From the NCBI GenBank assembly GCA_016703065.1, contig JADJCU010000008.1, forward strand, positions 1 to 64,000: a stretch of 64,000 bases of DNA. Direction: 5' to 3'. Numbering within the stretch: the stretch's first letter is position 1; every line of letters begins with the position of its first letter. Source of the stretch: a bacterium (lineage in GTDB: Bacteria; Electryoneota; RPQS01). Shown here in pieces: positions 45,434 through 55,372 of this stretch. Made by a program: the position numbers and the translations under genes. The notes under the pieces were generated by a model that was given only the letters and a program-made list of their open reading frames with translations, did not search any database and was not told where the DNA came from.

Positions 45434-46261
45434 ATGGGATTTGTCCGGTTAGATGAATTTCGGGAGCGCCCCGAACGCGAAATCAAGAAGGTTGTGTGCG
45501 TCATGCCCGCGTACAACGCGGAGCTCACGATTGAGCGAACGCTGAATTCAATACCGGCGGGCACGGTGCATGAGTTCATTCTGGTCGACGACTGTTCAAA
45601 AGATCGCACCGTCGAAGTTGCCAAATCGCTTGGGATCACTGTCATCGCTCACGAGAAGAACAAAGGTTACGGCGGCAATCAGAAGACGTGCTATGACGCG
45701 GCGCTGAAGTCGGGCGCGGACGTAGTCGTGATGATTCATCCGGATTATCAATATGACGGTCGAATCACTCCGGCGGTGGTGAGCCTGCTGCGGACGGGCA
45801 CGGTGGATGTGATTCTTGGCTCGCGCATTCGTTCGCGCCGGGAAACGCTCGAGGGCGGCATGCCGATTTACAAGTACATCTCAAATCGCGCGTTGACGGT
45901 CTTCGAGAATGTGATGCTTGGCCAAAACGCGGGCGATCTGCACACCGGCTTCCGGGCGTACGCGCGGGAAGTGATCGAGACAATTAACTATCATGCAAAC
46001 TCGGACGACTTCGTGTTTGACTCGGAGTTCCTTGCGCAATCCGTCTATCACGGTTTCCGGATCGGCGACGTGCCGATTCCGACGCGCTATTTTGACGAAG
46101 CGTCGTCGATCAATTTCCGGCGCAGCACGAAGTATGGTCTGCAGACGCTGCAAGTGATGCTGAAGTACAAACTCGCGCAGTGGGGGCTTTCGCGGTCGCC
46201 GCTGTTTGCGAAGTCACCTCGCGCAATGGAGGCGGGTCGTCAGTCGGCCGCGACGGCCTAA
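45434..46261 (+). CDS. family 2 glycosyltransferase, polyprenyl-phosphate sugar synthase-like
   Basis: GT-A fold glycosyltransferase of 275 residues. The N-terminal nucleotide-sugar fold reads KKVVCVMPAYNAELTIERTL, with ILVDDCSKDRTVEVAK, KNKGYGGNQKTCYDAAL and the metal-binding acidic motif MIHPDYQYDG. GDLHTGFRAYAREVIETI resembles the acceptor segment of dolichol-phosphate mannosyltransferase-like proteins. No C-terminal membrane helices are seen, so it acts at the cytoplasmic face. It is followed six bases later by a polytopic membrane protein and then the Lol-type transporter genes, all in the same direction. Making a lipid-linked sugar for envelope assembly is a plausible role; the sugar is unknown. 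Confidence 0.92.
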   Translation: MGFVRLDEFRERPEREIKKVVCVMPAYNAELTIERTLNSIPAGTVHEFILVDDCSKDRTVEVAKSLGITVIAHEKNKGYGGNQKTCYDAALKSGADVVVMIHPDYQYDGRITPAVVSLLRTGTVDVILGSRIRSRRETLEGGMPIYKYISNRALTVFENVMLGQNAGDLHTGFRAYAREVIETINYHANSDDFVFDSEFLAQSVYHGFRIGDVPIPTRYFDEASSINFRRSTKYGLQTLQVMLKYKLAQWGLSRSPLFAKSPRAMEAGRQSAATA

Positions 46262-46267
46262 CCATAC

Positions 46268-47791
46268 GTGATGCGAGCCGCGCTCTGGCTGCGTGCGTTG
46301 TTCGGCGCGGCGATGCTGATCGCCGTGGGATATATGATTGTTCCGCCGTGGGGCGAACAGGCGGATATTTGGGAGACCGCGGCCGCGATTCAAGCCATTT
46401 CGGACTCGCCGCTCGATCCGCGCAACCCGCTGCTTGATCTTCCCGGTGACACGTCACCGCGCTTCACACCGTATACGATCGTCGCCGGAGTAGTGGACCG
46501 ACTTTTCGCTCTTGAGCTATTCACGACGGTTGGGATGGCGGGCGTTTTTAGTTTGATGCTCTTCGTGACCGGGATCGCGCGCGTGATTCGCACGCTGACA
46601 CCGGGCCCTCGCGCCGTGCTCTGGTGTATTCCGGTCATGCTGCTCGGCTGGGGACACGGTTACGGCGAGGCGAATAGCTACCATTTCGAGTTCTTTTTTG
46701 CAACATTGCCGTATGTGGGTGCGCTCACATACGGCATTTGTTTTCATGGGCTGGCGGAGCTCGACCGCTATCTGACCCAGGGTTCGCGCGGCGGTTTGAT
46801 CGCCTACGCTGCGCTTGCCGTGCTTGCGTTTCTGACGCATCCAATCACCGCGCTGCTCCTGTTTGTCGCGGCTTTCGCGTGGGCGGTCGTCCGCGCGAGT
46901 TGGCGAACGGCCATTGCCCTGCAGCTTGTGCCCCTGTTGTCGCTCGGCGCGGCCTTTCTGTGGCCTTACTTTGACTATCCCACACTCTTGTTTCGCGGTT
47001 CGACGGAGGCGTGGTACAAAGTGCGGCTGTTTGACGATCAGTTAACTAAAGTCGGACCGGCTTTACTGGGAATTCCGGTTGCCGCGTATTTCGCGCTGCG
47101 GAAACGTTATCCGGAACTGGTCGTCGCGCTGGGCTGTTCAATCTTCGTCTACGCAGCGAGCTGGACGCTCGACATTCAAATCGGCAGCCGGTTTATTTTC
47201 TATGGTTCACTCTTTTCACATCTCTGCCTTGGTTTGTTCTTCTTCGAGAGCGGTGTCTTTCGCCGGGGGGTCTGGAATCGTCCCTTGCTCCAAACGGGTG
47301 TAGTTGTCTTTTTGATTCTGGCGGTATTGGGCGTGGGCGGCTACTATCGCGCGCGAAAACTCGTCATACAGTGGACTCCGGCGGTCGAGCATTATCGTGA
47401 AACCAAAGGCGATCTGCTCGAACCGTGGGAAGACATTCGTTTCACACGTGATTACCTTGATGAACACTCGGTGGTGATGGTGGAAGACACGGTGGGCTGG
47501 CGCATCCCGGCTGTGTCGAAAGCGCGGCTGGTTGCGCAAGCGAAGGGCGATCCGCTGATCGCCGAAGAAGTTGTCATCAGGCGAGCGGACGCTAATCGCT
47601 TCTTCTATGGACCGTTGGAATCCGTCGAACGGTGGGAACTCTTGCAGAAGTATCATTGCACGCACATCTTGCTTGATGAACGCCACGCCCTCCGGTTTGA
47701 GCACTCTCTTCGGAGTGACCTCGATGTCATGGCGAGTCTTGCGTATGCTCGGCCTCCCTATCGATTGTACCGCGTCAAGCCGACGGAGTAA
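46268..47791 (+). CDS. polytopic membrane protein, possible lipid-linked-sugar glycosyltransferase
   Basis: Inner-membrane protein of 507 residues with about ten hydrophobic helices over residues ~5-365 and a soluble C-terminal region of ~135 residues (DIRFTRDYLDEHSVVMVEDTV; LQKYHCTHILLDERHAL). Acidic residues lie in the first extracytoplasmic loop (WGEQADIWETAAA), and the overall plan resembles GT-C/ArnT-like glycosyltransferases, but the match is weak and no clear catalytic DD/DE motif is identified. GTG 46268 or ATG 46271 are possible starts. Its tight coupling to an upstream GT2 gene supports a two-step lipid-linked sugar transfer, as inference. The stop overlaps the Shine-Dalgarno of the next permease. 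Confidence 0.75.
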   Translation: MMRAALWLRALFGAAMLIAVGYMIVPPWGEQADIWETAAAIQAISDSPLDPRNPLLDLPGDTSPRFTPYTIVAGVVDRLFALELFTTVGMAGVFSLMLFVTGIARVIRTLTPGPRAVLWCIPVMLLGWGHGYGEANSYHFEFFFATLPYVGALTYGICFHGLAELDRYLTQGSRGGLIAYAALAVLAFLTHPITALLLFVAAFAWAVVRASWRTAIALQLVPLLSLGAAFLWPYFDYPTLLFRGSTEAWYKVRLFDDQLTKVGPALLGIPVAAYFALRKRYPELVVALGCSIFVYAASWTLDIQIGSRFIFYGSLFSHLCLGLFFFESGVFRRGVWNRPLLQTGVVVFLILAVLGVGGYYRARKLVIQWTPAVEHYRETKGDLLEPWEDIRFTRDYLDEHSVVMVEDTVGWRIPAVSKARLVAQAKGDPLIAEEVVIRRADANRFFYGPLESVERWELLQKYHCTHILLDERHALRFEHSLRSDLDVMASLAYARPPYRLYRVKPTE

Positions 47792-47795
47792 GGAG

Positions 47796-49009
47796 ATGCT
47801 GCTCCGAATGGCGCTGCGGGACTTGCTGCGCATGAAGAAGCGTTCGCTGGCCGTGATTTCGGTGGTCGCGGTTTCCGTGCTGCTTCTGCAATTCGGAGCG
47901 AGCTACGTAGACGGTTTTCGCGACAAGATTCAGAAGCAAACTGTGCGCGAATCCGGTCATCTGCGCATCGCGGCCCGCGGTTATGATGCCAAGATTGATC
48001 TGCTCCCGCTGGAACCGAATCTGCGGTGGAATGCCGCGCTTGCCGATTCGCTGGCGCGGCTGCCGTTTGTGCGTTCGGTTCGCCCAATGCTGCGCTTCGG
48101 CGCGCTGGTGAATTCGCCGGAGCGTACACTCGAAATGCAGCTTGCGGGCACGACTCCGGACGCGGCGCGCGCGATTTGGGGCCGTCTTGAACGGTCGGTC
48201 GTTGATGGCGCGTTTCTGGACGGCCCGAATCAGGTGATGCTGGGCAACAATGCGGCAGAACTCTTGAATATTCGCGCCGGAGAGAAAATCATACTGCTGA
48301 CGAGTGACGTCTATGGCGGAATGTCGGCGGTTGAACCAGTTGTTCGCGGCGTCTTCAGGAGTCTCAATGAAGACGAAGACGCAACACTGCTGTTGGCCGA
48401 GCTCGGCACATTGCAGAAGCCTCGCGCTCGAGGGGCGTGTGACTTCGGCGACACTCGAACTTACTGCCCATGACAAGCTGGAAGAGGTGCTTCCGATTGC
48501 GCGCGCGATTTGGCGGCGAGTATCAGGTCACGTCGTGGAAGGAAGATCAAGCGGCACTGATTCAGATTCTCGATGTTGCCGAGATCGGGATATGGGTTAT
48601 CACGATCATTATTCTGACCGTCGCGGCTCTCGGGATGATCAACACGTTTCTGATCAGCATTCTGGAGCGGCTGCGCGAGTTCGGAACACTGCGCGCGATT
48701 GGTTTGCTGCCGCGTCAGCTTATTCGCATCGTTCTGTTTCAGGGGTTCGTGCTGGGCCTCATTGGAACAATCGCGGGCCTCGTGTTGTCCTTGCCGATCA
48801 CATTCTATTTTCAGGCCAATCCCGTGGACTTGGGCGAAGCGATGCAGGGTCTTGAGGGGATTGACAGTTTGGTGTGGCTGAAGTACGTTCCGGCAACGAC
48901 ACTCAAGATCGCACTACTGGGGATGTTGATCTCTGTGTTCTCATCGCTCTATCCGGCGTTTTGGGCATCGCGCAAACAGCCTGTGGATATTCTCCGGGAG
49001 CTCGGATGA
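47796..49009 (+). CDS. ABC transporter permease, LolC/LolE-MacB type (two frameshifts)
   Basis: Permease of about 404 residues with the type VII ABC fold. An N-terminal transmembrane helix (RSLAVISVVAVSVLLLQFGA) is followed by a periplasmic domain (~45-240) and three C-terminal helices of the FtsX domain (WVITIIILTVAALGMINTFLI; LFQGFVLGLIGTIAGLVLSLP; LGMLISVFSSLYPAFWASRK). The ERLREFGTLRAIGL coupling segment is conserved. Breaks at 48420-48421 (extra C) and 48509-48511 (extra T) hide the middle; corrected sequence reads LQKLALEGRVTSATLELTAHD and ARAIGGEYQVTSWKED. ATG 47796 directly abuts GGAG; ATG 47808 gives a better ribosome-site spacing. Its stop overlaps the next permease start (ATGA). 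It probably forms a heterodimer with that permease. Confidence 0.85.
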
Positions 49010-50257
49010 ACCTGCTGTGGTTTAGAATCGGCCTCCGGAACGTCTTCAAACAGCGGAGACGCACGCTGCTAAACGTGCTCGCGCTCGGTGTGAACACGGG
49101 GATGTTGATTCTCCTGATCGGCGTGCTGCGCGGCTTTTATCTGATCACGATCGAGAAGACGGTCGATTTGCGGACGGGCCACGTGCAGATACATGCGCCC
49201 GGCTACAGCGAAGAGAAACGGCGTTTTCCGCTCGACATTCCAATCCAGCATGCGGACAACCTCCGCAAGGCCGTCGATGATGTTGAGGGTGTCGTCGCGG
49301 CCAGTCCACGAATCTTGAGTGCGGCGACGCTTTCGAATGGTCGTGAACGCGCGCCGGTCGTGCTCTATGGAGTCCAGCCGTCCGCCGAAGAGCGCGTAGG
49401 GATCGTGCTCAAGGGCGTGAAGTACGGCAGCATGTTGACGGATACGACGCGCGGCGTTTTGATTGGCGATAAGCTCGCAGAGCTGCTCGACGCAGAGGTC
49501 GGCGCCTCGCTGCTGCTCTTTGCCCAGACCAAGGAACGCGCCAACAATCTCGTCGATGCGGAAGTCGTCGGAATCTTCGACACCGGGTTTGGGCTCGCAG
49601 ATCGTGGAGCGGGTTTACGCGCCGCTGCCGTTTGTGTCGGAATTGCTGGACATGCAGGACGAAGTGACCGAGATTGTGATCCGTACGGACAATCTGCGCG
49701 TAGTGCCGCGCGTGCGAGATGACATCGTCGCGGCGATTGCGCCGATAACGACGGAAAAGCTCGTCGTCGAAACGTGGTACGAAGTGGCGCGGGATATCGT
49801 CGCGGCGGTGAAGGCAGACGTTGTGTCGTACGGTGTCATCGGGATGATTCTTGTGACATTGGCGATTTTCGGCGTATCGAATACGATGACGATGACGGTC
49901 TTTGAGCGCACGGGGGAGATCGGCGCCTTGCGCGCGCTGGGAATGGAGAAGCGGCAAGTGCGCACGATGTTCCTGGCCGAAGGAGTCACGCTCGGAGTAT
50001 TGGGTACAGCGTTCGGATCGGTGATTGGCGCGCTGGCTGCCTGGTATATGAACGTGCACGGCATCGCGCTGCCCAAGGACGCGATTGAAGCGATCGCGAT
50101 GCCGCTGGCAGATCACTATTACGCGCAATCACGCGGCATCGATTGGCTGATCGGCGCGGGCCTTTCGATTGCGAGCGCATGGGCTGGTTCCGTCCTGCCG
50201 AGCAGACGGGCGGCTCGCGTGCCGGTCACGACGGCCTTGGCAAAAGGAGTGAGATAG
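49006..50257 (+). CDS. second ABC transporter permease, LolC/LolE-MacB type (one frameshift)
   Basis: Partner permease of about 417 residues, translationally coupled to the preceding one through an ATGA overlap. It has an N-terminal helix (LLNVLALGVNTGMLILLIGVL), a periplasmic domain (VDLRTGHVQIHAPGYSE onward) and a C-terminal FtsX domain (VSYGVIGMILVTLAIFGVSNT; ERTGEIGALRALGMEKRQV; EGVTLGVLGTAFGSVIGALA). The frame breaks at 49591-49593; removing one G of GGG joins GIFDTGFGSQIVERVYAPLP. Together with the first permease and the ATPase at 52.2 kb it makes a LolCDE-like complex, which would extract lipoproteins or lipids from the inner membrane toward the outer membrane. The LolA-like gene follows without any gap (TAGATG). 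Confidence 0.85.
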
Positions 50258-50998
50258 ATGCAGAGAACTCTGTTAATGTTGTTCGTCGTGTGCATGGCAT
50301 CCACGGTATTTGCACAGGAGGCTGCGGACTCGGTTGCGCAGGCGCTCTTGCAGCGACTGGACGACGCGCGGTTTCCGGGGGCATATGAGATGTCGCTTAA
50401 GATGTCGACGGTACGGCCCGGGCGAGATGCGCTCGACTACTCGTACACGATTCTGGGCGTGGGAGAAGACAAATCGTTAATGACGGTCACCGATCCGGCG
50501 CGCGAACGGGACAAACAGGTTTTGCTAAATGGCGATAACTTATGGTTCTTCGTGCCGGATGTTTCCCGGCCCGTCAAACTCACGCGCAAGGCGAGTTTCA
50601 TGGGCAGCGTATTCTCGAATGAAGACGTGATGAACTCGACGCTTGCCGACGACTATCTGGCGCGGGTGCTGACGCGCACCGAACGTAACGGCCGAGTGCA
50701 TTTTCATGTCGAACTGACAGCCAAGACGCGGAGCGTGGCGTATGCCAAAATGGAATGCGGAATCGACAGCGCGTCGGCGATTCCTGACACGATAATCTTC
50801 TTCGGCTTGACGGGCAAAGCGCTGAAGCAGGAAGTCGTCGACGAGACCGGCTTCTTTGCGGGCCGGGAACGGCCCTCGAAAATGACGATGTACGATTTCC
50901 TTGAGGCGGGAGCATACACGAAAGTAGAGATTCTATCACTGAACGAGCGCGACGCAATCCCGGAGTCTACCTTTGATCCGACTCGCATCGGCAAGTAG
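50258..50998 (+). CDS. outer-membrane lipoprotein-sorting (LolA-like) periplasmic protein
   Basis: Periplasmic carrier-like protein of 246 residues with signal peptide (MQRTLLMLFVVCMASTVFA). The mature part has the features of LolA/LolB-like half-barrel proteins (YEMSLKMSTVRPGRDALDYSY; KQVLLNGDNLWFFVPDVSRPVKLT; TRSVAYAKMECGID). The motif of a strand ending in LWFFVP is typical of this sorting-protein family annotated next to MacB-type transporters. Its ATG abuts the stop of the second permease. It would accept cargo from the permeases and hand it to the outer membrane. Cargo may be lipoprotein or lipid; the sequence does not decide. Confidence 0.88.
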   Translation: MQRTLLMLFVVCMASTVFAQEAADSVAQALLQRLDDARFPGAYEMSLKMSTVRPGRDALDYSYTILGVGEDKSLMTVTDPARERDKQVLLNGDNLWFFVPDVSRPVKLTRKASFMGSVFSNEDVMNSTLADDYLARVLTRTERNGRVHFHVELTAKTRSVAYAKMECGIDSASAIPDTIIFFGLTGKALKQEVVDETGFFAGRERPSKMTMYDFLEAGAYTKVEILSLNERDAIPESTFDPTRIGK

Positions 50999-52187
50999 TT
51001 TGCTCGTCTGCGCAGTTGTGATTGCGCAGCCGCGCACGACATTCCGGCTTGAGAACGGCATAATGTTCACGCGAATCGCTCGCGAGGGCCTGTACCCCGC
51101 GCCGAATTTCGACGAAGAGTGGCACGAGAGCTACCAACATGAGCTGCGAGTATTCGTGAAGGGAGCGCACGAGAGCCGCGCGGGGTATCGCGTCGAGCCT
51201 CGATTTAGGTTTACGCATCAGACGGACTCGGCCGAGCAGTTCGATTGGGTGTTAGACCAGGCGTACGGCTACGTGAATCCTTCTTCACGAGTGACATTCT
51301 TGATGGGCAAGCAGCGGGCGCGCTGGGGAACGGGCATGACCTATACTCCAACGGATAATTTGCAAAGCGCAGCGAATCCGCTCGATCCGACGCGCTATCT
51401 AGAAGGCGTATATTTGGCACGGGTGGACGCGACCCTGCCGTGGTGTTCGGTAAGCGCATTTTATTCACCGGATCGCGGCGAAGATAGTCTCCTTCTCGAT
51501 CCCCGGCATTACTCACGTAGAATGGCCGGACTGCGCTTGTTCAAGCTCGTTGGCACGGTGGACTTATACGCCAGTGTAATGCAAAGTTTGGACAGCGAAA
51601 CGAACATCGGCGGCGCATTCTCCTGGGATTCAGGCCCGCTGGTCGTGTACGGCGAGGCTGCATATTACATACCCGAAACTCAGACGCTGCGGCATTACCT
51701 CGCCTACAGCCATTTCATGAACGGCCAACCACGCGCGGTGCTTGGCGCGAGCAAACTGCTTGGGAATTCAAGTTTTTATACTGAAGTCTACTACACGGGC
51801 TGGGGTCTCAATCGCAGCGAATATTCCGAGTACCTGCTACGCTTTAGACGCGGCGCAGATGCGATTCACAATCAGGCATTTGATCCGTTGGCGATCATTG
51901 ACTATGCGTCGTTCCTTGTGCTGTCTCGCCCTGCGCAATCGTTACACCAGTGGTATATTTCGGCAAGCGGAGTTTACAATTGGCGCGACCTGTGGACGTT
52001 GGGCGGGAATGTGGTTCTCGAACCTGTCGACCAAACGCTTTACGCCTACCCGTTGATCAGCTATATCGGCTATCAGAATGTGGACATCGCGGCCGGCTTC
52101 TCAGTGGCTGCGGGGTCGCCGTCGAGCGAACTTCCGGTACTGCCCGCCTATCAAGCCGGTGACGTGCGGTTCGTGATTCACTTCTAA
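50973..52187 (+). CDS. outer-membrane beta-barrel protein of the Lol-like operon
   Basis: Exported protein of 404 residues: signal peptide (SASSLLVCAVVIA) followed by a porin-like barrel made of alternating strands rich in Tyr, Trp, Arg and Gly (RVEPRFRFTHQTD, VTFLMGKQRARWGTGMTYTP, RRMAGLRLFKLVGTVDLYASVMQ, PLVVYGEAAYYIPE). It ends DVRFVIHF with a C-terminal aromatic, as expected for BAM-assembled barrels. The TTG start at 50973 lies within the LolA-like gene (26-base overlap); TTG 51000 is an alternative. The gene is enclosed between the LolA-like and ATPase genes, so the barrel is probably the outer-membrane end of the same pathway. Confidence 0.83.
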   Translation: MIRLASASSLLVCAVVIAQPRTTFRLENGIMFTRIAREGLYPAPNFDEEWHESYQHELRVFVKGAHESRAGYRVEPRFRFTHQTDSAEQFDWVLDQAYGYVNPSSRVTFLMGKQRARWGTGMTYTPTDNLQSAANPLDPTRYLEGVYLARVDATLPWCSVSAFYSPDRGEDSLLLDPRHYSRRMAGLRLFKLVGTVDLYASVMQSLDSETNIGGAFSWDSGPLVVYGEAAYYIPETQTLRHYLAYSHFMNGQPRAVLGASKLLGNSSFYTEVYYTGWGLNRSEYSEYLLRFRRGADAIHNQAFDPLAIIDYASFLVLSRPAQSLHQWYISASGVYNWRDLWTLGGNVVLEPVDQTLYAYPLISYIGYQNVDIAAGFSVAAGSPSSELPVLPAYQAGDVRFVIHF

Positions 52188-52194
52188 CTTGCTC

Positions 52195-52887
52195 ATGTCA
52201 GACATTATTCTCACCGACAAGATTTGTAAGGACTATTCGCTGGGCACGCACACGGTCCATGCGCTGGTAGATGTGACGCTGCGGGTAAGCAAGAGCGAGT
52301 TTCTTTGTATCGTCGGTCCGTCTGGCAGCGGCAAAACGACGCTCCTCAACATGATCGGGTGTCTCGATGTGCCGACTTCGGGCAAGGTCACGATGTTTGG
52401 CGGATATGACACGTCGCAGCTTGACGACCGACAGACGACACTTTTGCGGCGCGATAGGATTGGTTTCATTTTTCAGAGCTTCAATCTGCTGCCGGTGCTG
52501 AATGTGTTGGAGAATGTCGGGCTGCCGCTCGAACTGCAGCGCGTGCCGCGTCCTGAAATCGAAGCTCGGGTGGCAGCGCTGGTGGAAGAAGTCGGATTGA
52601 TCGAATTTGCGAGGCATCGGCCCGACGAGCTTTCAGGCGGTCAACGGCAGCGTGTGGCAGTGGCGCGGGCGTTGATCACCAATCCGCAGCTCGTGCTCGC
52701 GGATGAGCCGACGGCGAACCTGGATCACGACACGGGGATGGCCGTGCTTGAGCTGATGCTTGAGATGAACCGCGCACACGGGACGACATTTATTTTTTCG
52801 ACGCATGACCCCAAAGTCATGGGCATAGCCAAACGGATCGTCACGGTTGAAGACGGCCGGATTAAGGAGGATCGGAATGTGGCTTAG
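52195..52887 (+). CDS. ABC transporter ATP-binding protein, LolD/MacB type
   Basis: Cytoplasmic ATPase of 230 residues. Walker A GPSGSGKTT (~41-49), Q-loop FIFQSFNLLPVL, signature LSGGQRQRV, Walker B LVLADEPT and the switch His in STHD are intact. The short length and NLDHDTGMAVLELMLEMN are typical of LolD/MacB ATPases. It powers the two permeases encoded 2-4 kb upstream, from which it is separated by the LolA-like and barrel genes. ATG 52195 is preferred over an in-frame TTG six bases upstream. The end of the gene overlaps the start of the TPR protein by 11 bases. Confidence 0.95.
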   Translation: MSDIILTDKICKDYSLGTHTVHALVDVTLRVSKSEFLCIVGPSGSGKTTLLNMIGCLDVPTSGKVTMFGGYDTSQLDDRQTTLLRRDRIGFIFQSFNLLPVLNVLENVGLPLELQRVPRPEIEARVAALVEEVGLIEFARHRPDELSGGQRQRVAVARALITNPQLVLADEPTANLDHDTGMAVLELMLEMNRAHGTTFIFSTHDPKVMGIAKRIVTVEDGRIKEDRNVA

Positions 52888-55325
52888 ACTGCTGATTTGT
52901 GTAGCAATGATCACAGGCACGGCCTTCGCCGATGGCACGCTTGTGGAACGTGCGGCGGCAGTGCGGATGTTTGTGAAGCCTGACGGTTCTGCTCCGCAGA
53001 CAAGGGGCCTGTTCGCCGAGTATTTGAAGGCGTTGAATGAGTATCAGTTTGACGCATTCTCGGCAGGACTTGCCGGAGCTTCAACGTGCAGCATGCGGCG
53101 ATGTCGAGGCCTACGGAGCTTGCTGCGCTGGTATCTGCTCACTGAAGACCTTGGGTCCCTGAAGGCATGGGGCGACACAGCTTCGCAGCGGGAGATTCCG
53201 CAGGCGGAGTTGGCATTGGCCCTCCTCGATTTCGCGCGGGCAGATTCGCTCTTTCGGGCAGCGCGTGAGACTGCCGATCCGATGATCCAGCGACGGGCAA
53301 AGATTGGGCTGACGAAGGTCTTGCACAAGCAGCAGAAGTACACTGAGGCCGCACAGCTTCTCGAAAGCGCATGGACTCAGGATCAACTGTCTGACGATGT
53401 GATTTTCCAGATGGCACTGACCAAGATCGAGTTGGGCGAGATAAGCGAAGCGACAGACCTGTTGAAAGAGGCGCTGCGTTGGAATCCGCTGCATGACATG
53501 GCACATTACTTCCTCGGTAACGGGTATTCCCGCAAGAACTACAGCGAACTGGAAGGGGCGTCTCCGTATTTGAAGTGCGACGGCAGCGGCCAATGCGCCC
53601 GCGACTGTGTTGTGGACGGCTCTCGGGAGTGGATGCGCGGTGAGTTTGAAAGCGCAACCACTCATTTCAGCGAGGCGCTGAAACTGGTTCCCGATTACGG
53701 ACGCGCCCACAACGGCATCGCAAAATGTTTGGAACAGCTGCGGCTGCGGGAAAACGTCTATCGCGCGTCAGATGCGAAGGCGTTTGATGCCAAGCCGACT
53801 CCGCAGGTGCCGCAGATTGAGCAGTATATCCTGAACTGGGAGTCGCTCTCAGAAACGCACAAGAAGCAGGTAGCGATTTCCGTTGAGCCGTGGAAGGCCT
53901 ATGTTCCGGTGCTCGTGGCGACGGGAAGCCATCACTACATCAAGCCGCTGCACGAGAAGTTGTCAGAAGTTCCGGGGCTTGAGACCATCGCCGATCAGCG
54001 GATCAGTTACGACTCGCGGCTCTGGGACGACGTGCGCGGCTGCGGAGGCTACACAACGGTAACGGGCGTCGAGGACGTTCAGCGTTCGATTTACAACAAG
54101 TACAACACGGTTCTGCATGAACTGACCCATCAGGTCCACGGCGTTTTTCCGCCGGAAGATCAGCAGAAGATTAACGACCTTTATCGCGAAGCAAGCGCTC
54201 GGGATGCGCAAGGCGAGGAGATCTTCGTCAGCCGTTATCAGGGTTCGAGCGTCTGGGAGTATTTCGCGGAGGGGATGAACTCGTACTTTTTCGCCGCGGC
54301 GGAACGAGTTCGACACGCGGGAGATTACCAAGGAACGGTTGTTCGCCCTTGATCCGACGCTGGTTGAATTGCTCAAATACTACATGGCTGCACCTAACCT
54401 CGAGGCCTGTTACCCCGTTGGGTTCGTGAACGCGGCCAACAATGAAGTCGAGCTGGGCAATCTTGCGGGTGCATTGGACTATGCGCGGCAGGGCGAGGCG
54501 CGGGATCCCCACTCCGAAAGCGTGCTGGCGTGCCTCTCGCAGGTATCGTCCCTTGCGGACGAGGACAGTCTGGCAGTTGGCTACGCCCGAGACCTGACGG
54601 CGCGCTACCCCGCCAAGGCGGGGTCGTACAGCCAACTGGCGAGTGCGCAACTGTTTACAGATGGAGACTTTGCATCGGCCCGGGAGGTGCTGTCGGCGGG
54701 CCTTTCGGCGACCAGCGGCAGTGAACGGACGGACTTGCAACGGGAGTTATCAGGAATGCAGGTCTCCAGTGGCAAGTTTGCTGAAGCCGTTGTAAATTAC
54801 AGGGATGTCCTGTCCGAACAGGGCACGGATGACGGCGCTCTGCAGGGTTACGCCGAGGCGCTGTTTTGGTCGGGCGATACGACCGGCGCAGATTCGATGT
54901 ACCGGGTGGCATTGTTGCGACGGAGCGGGATGGCCGGACTTCGCCTTGAATACGCCCGGCTGTTGCTCTTGACGGGCCGATGGGCAGACGCCGCCGCGCA
55001 ATTGGCTGAGGCGGAGTTGCTGAAACCGGGCGACGGCCGCGTGGCCGTGCACCGGGCCTGGCTGGCCGCAGCGCAGGGCGATTCGAGTGATCAGCGGGAG
55101 TTAGTTGAGCTGGCCCTGCGCACGTATCGCGATGACGCGCTGGTGCAGGCGATTGCCGCGAATCTGGTGGCGCCGCAGTCCAAGCAGGCCCTGGTCAAGC
55201 GGGCCCAGCGGGAGACGCCGCGTTGGGTTTACAATGAAATGGAATCGACATTCGAAGCACGGAGCTACTGGGATGCGCCTACGCTTCGGCTGTTACAGGA
55301 CGGATTGAAACTACCCTCCAAATAG
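52877..55325 (+). CDS. exported TPR protein with embedded HExxH gluzincin-like domain (one frameshift)
   Basis: Exported protein of about 816 residues. The start ATG 52877 lies inside the ATPase gene and has AAGGAGG six bases upstream; it opens a signal peptide (MWLRLLICVAMITGTAFA). TPR helices occupy ~60-320 (AEYLKALNEYQF; QKYTEAAQLLESAW; GEISEATDLLKEALRWNP; FESATTHFSEALKLVPDYGRA). A metalloprotease-like domain follows with His414, Glu415, His418 (HELTHQVHG) and a downstream WEYFAEGMNSYFF helix supplying Glu461 or Glu465. This EYFAEG helix recalls the anthrax lethal-factor-like gluzincins. A second TPR block fills ~500-810. The frame breaks at 54301-54302; removing one G gives AAANEFDTREITKERLFAL. 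It is the last gene of the Lol-like locus. Processing of exported lipoproteins is a hypothesis. Confidence 0.83.
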
Positions 55326-55372
55326 AATTCAGGGCAGAATACTCTGACGAGCAACGGAACAGGAGAAAAGCA

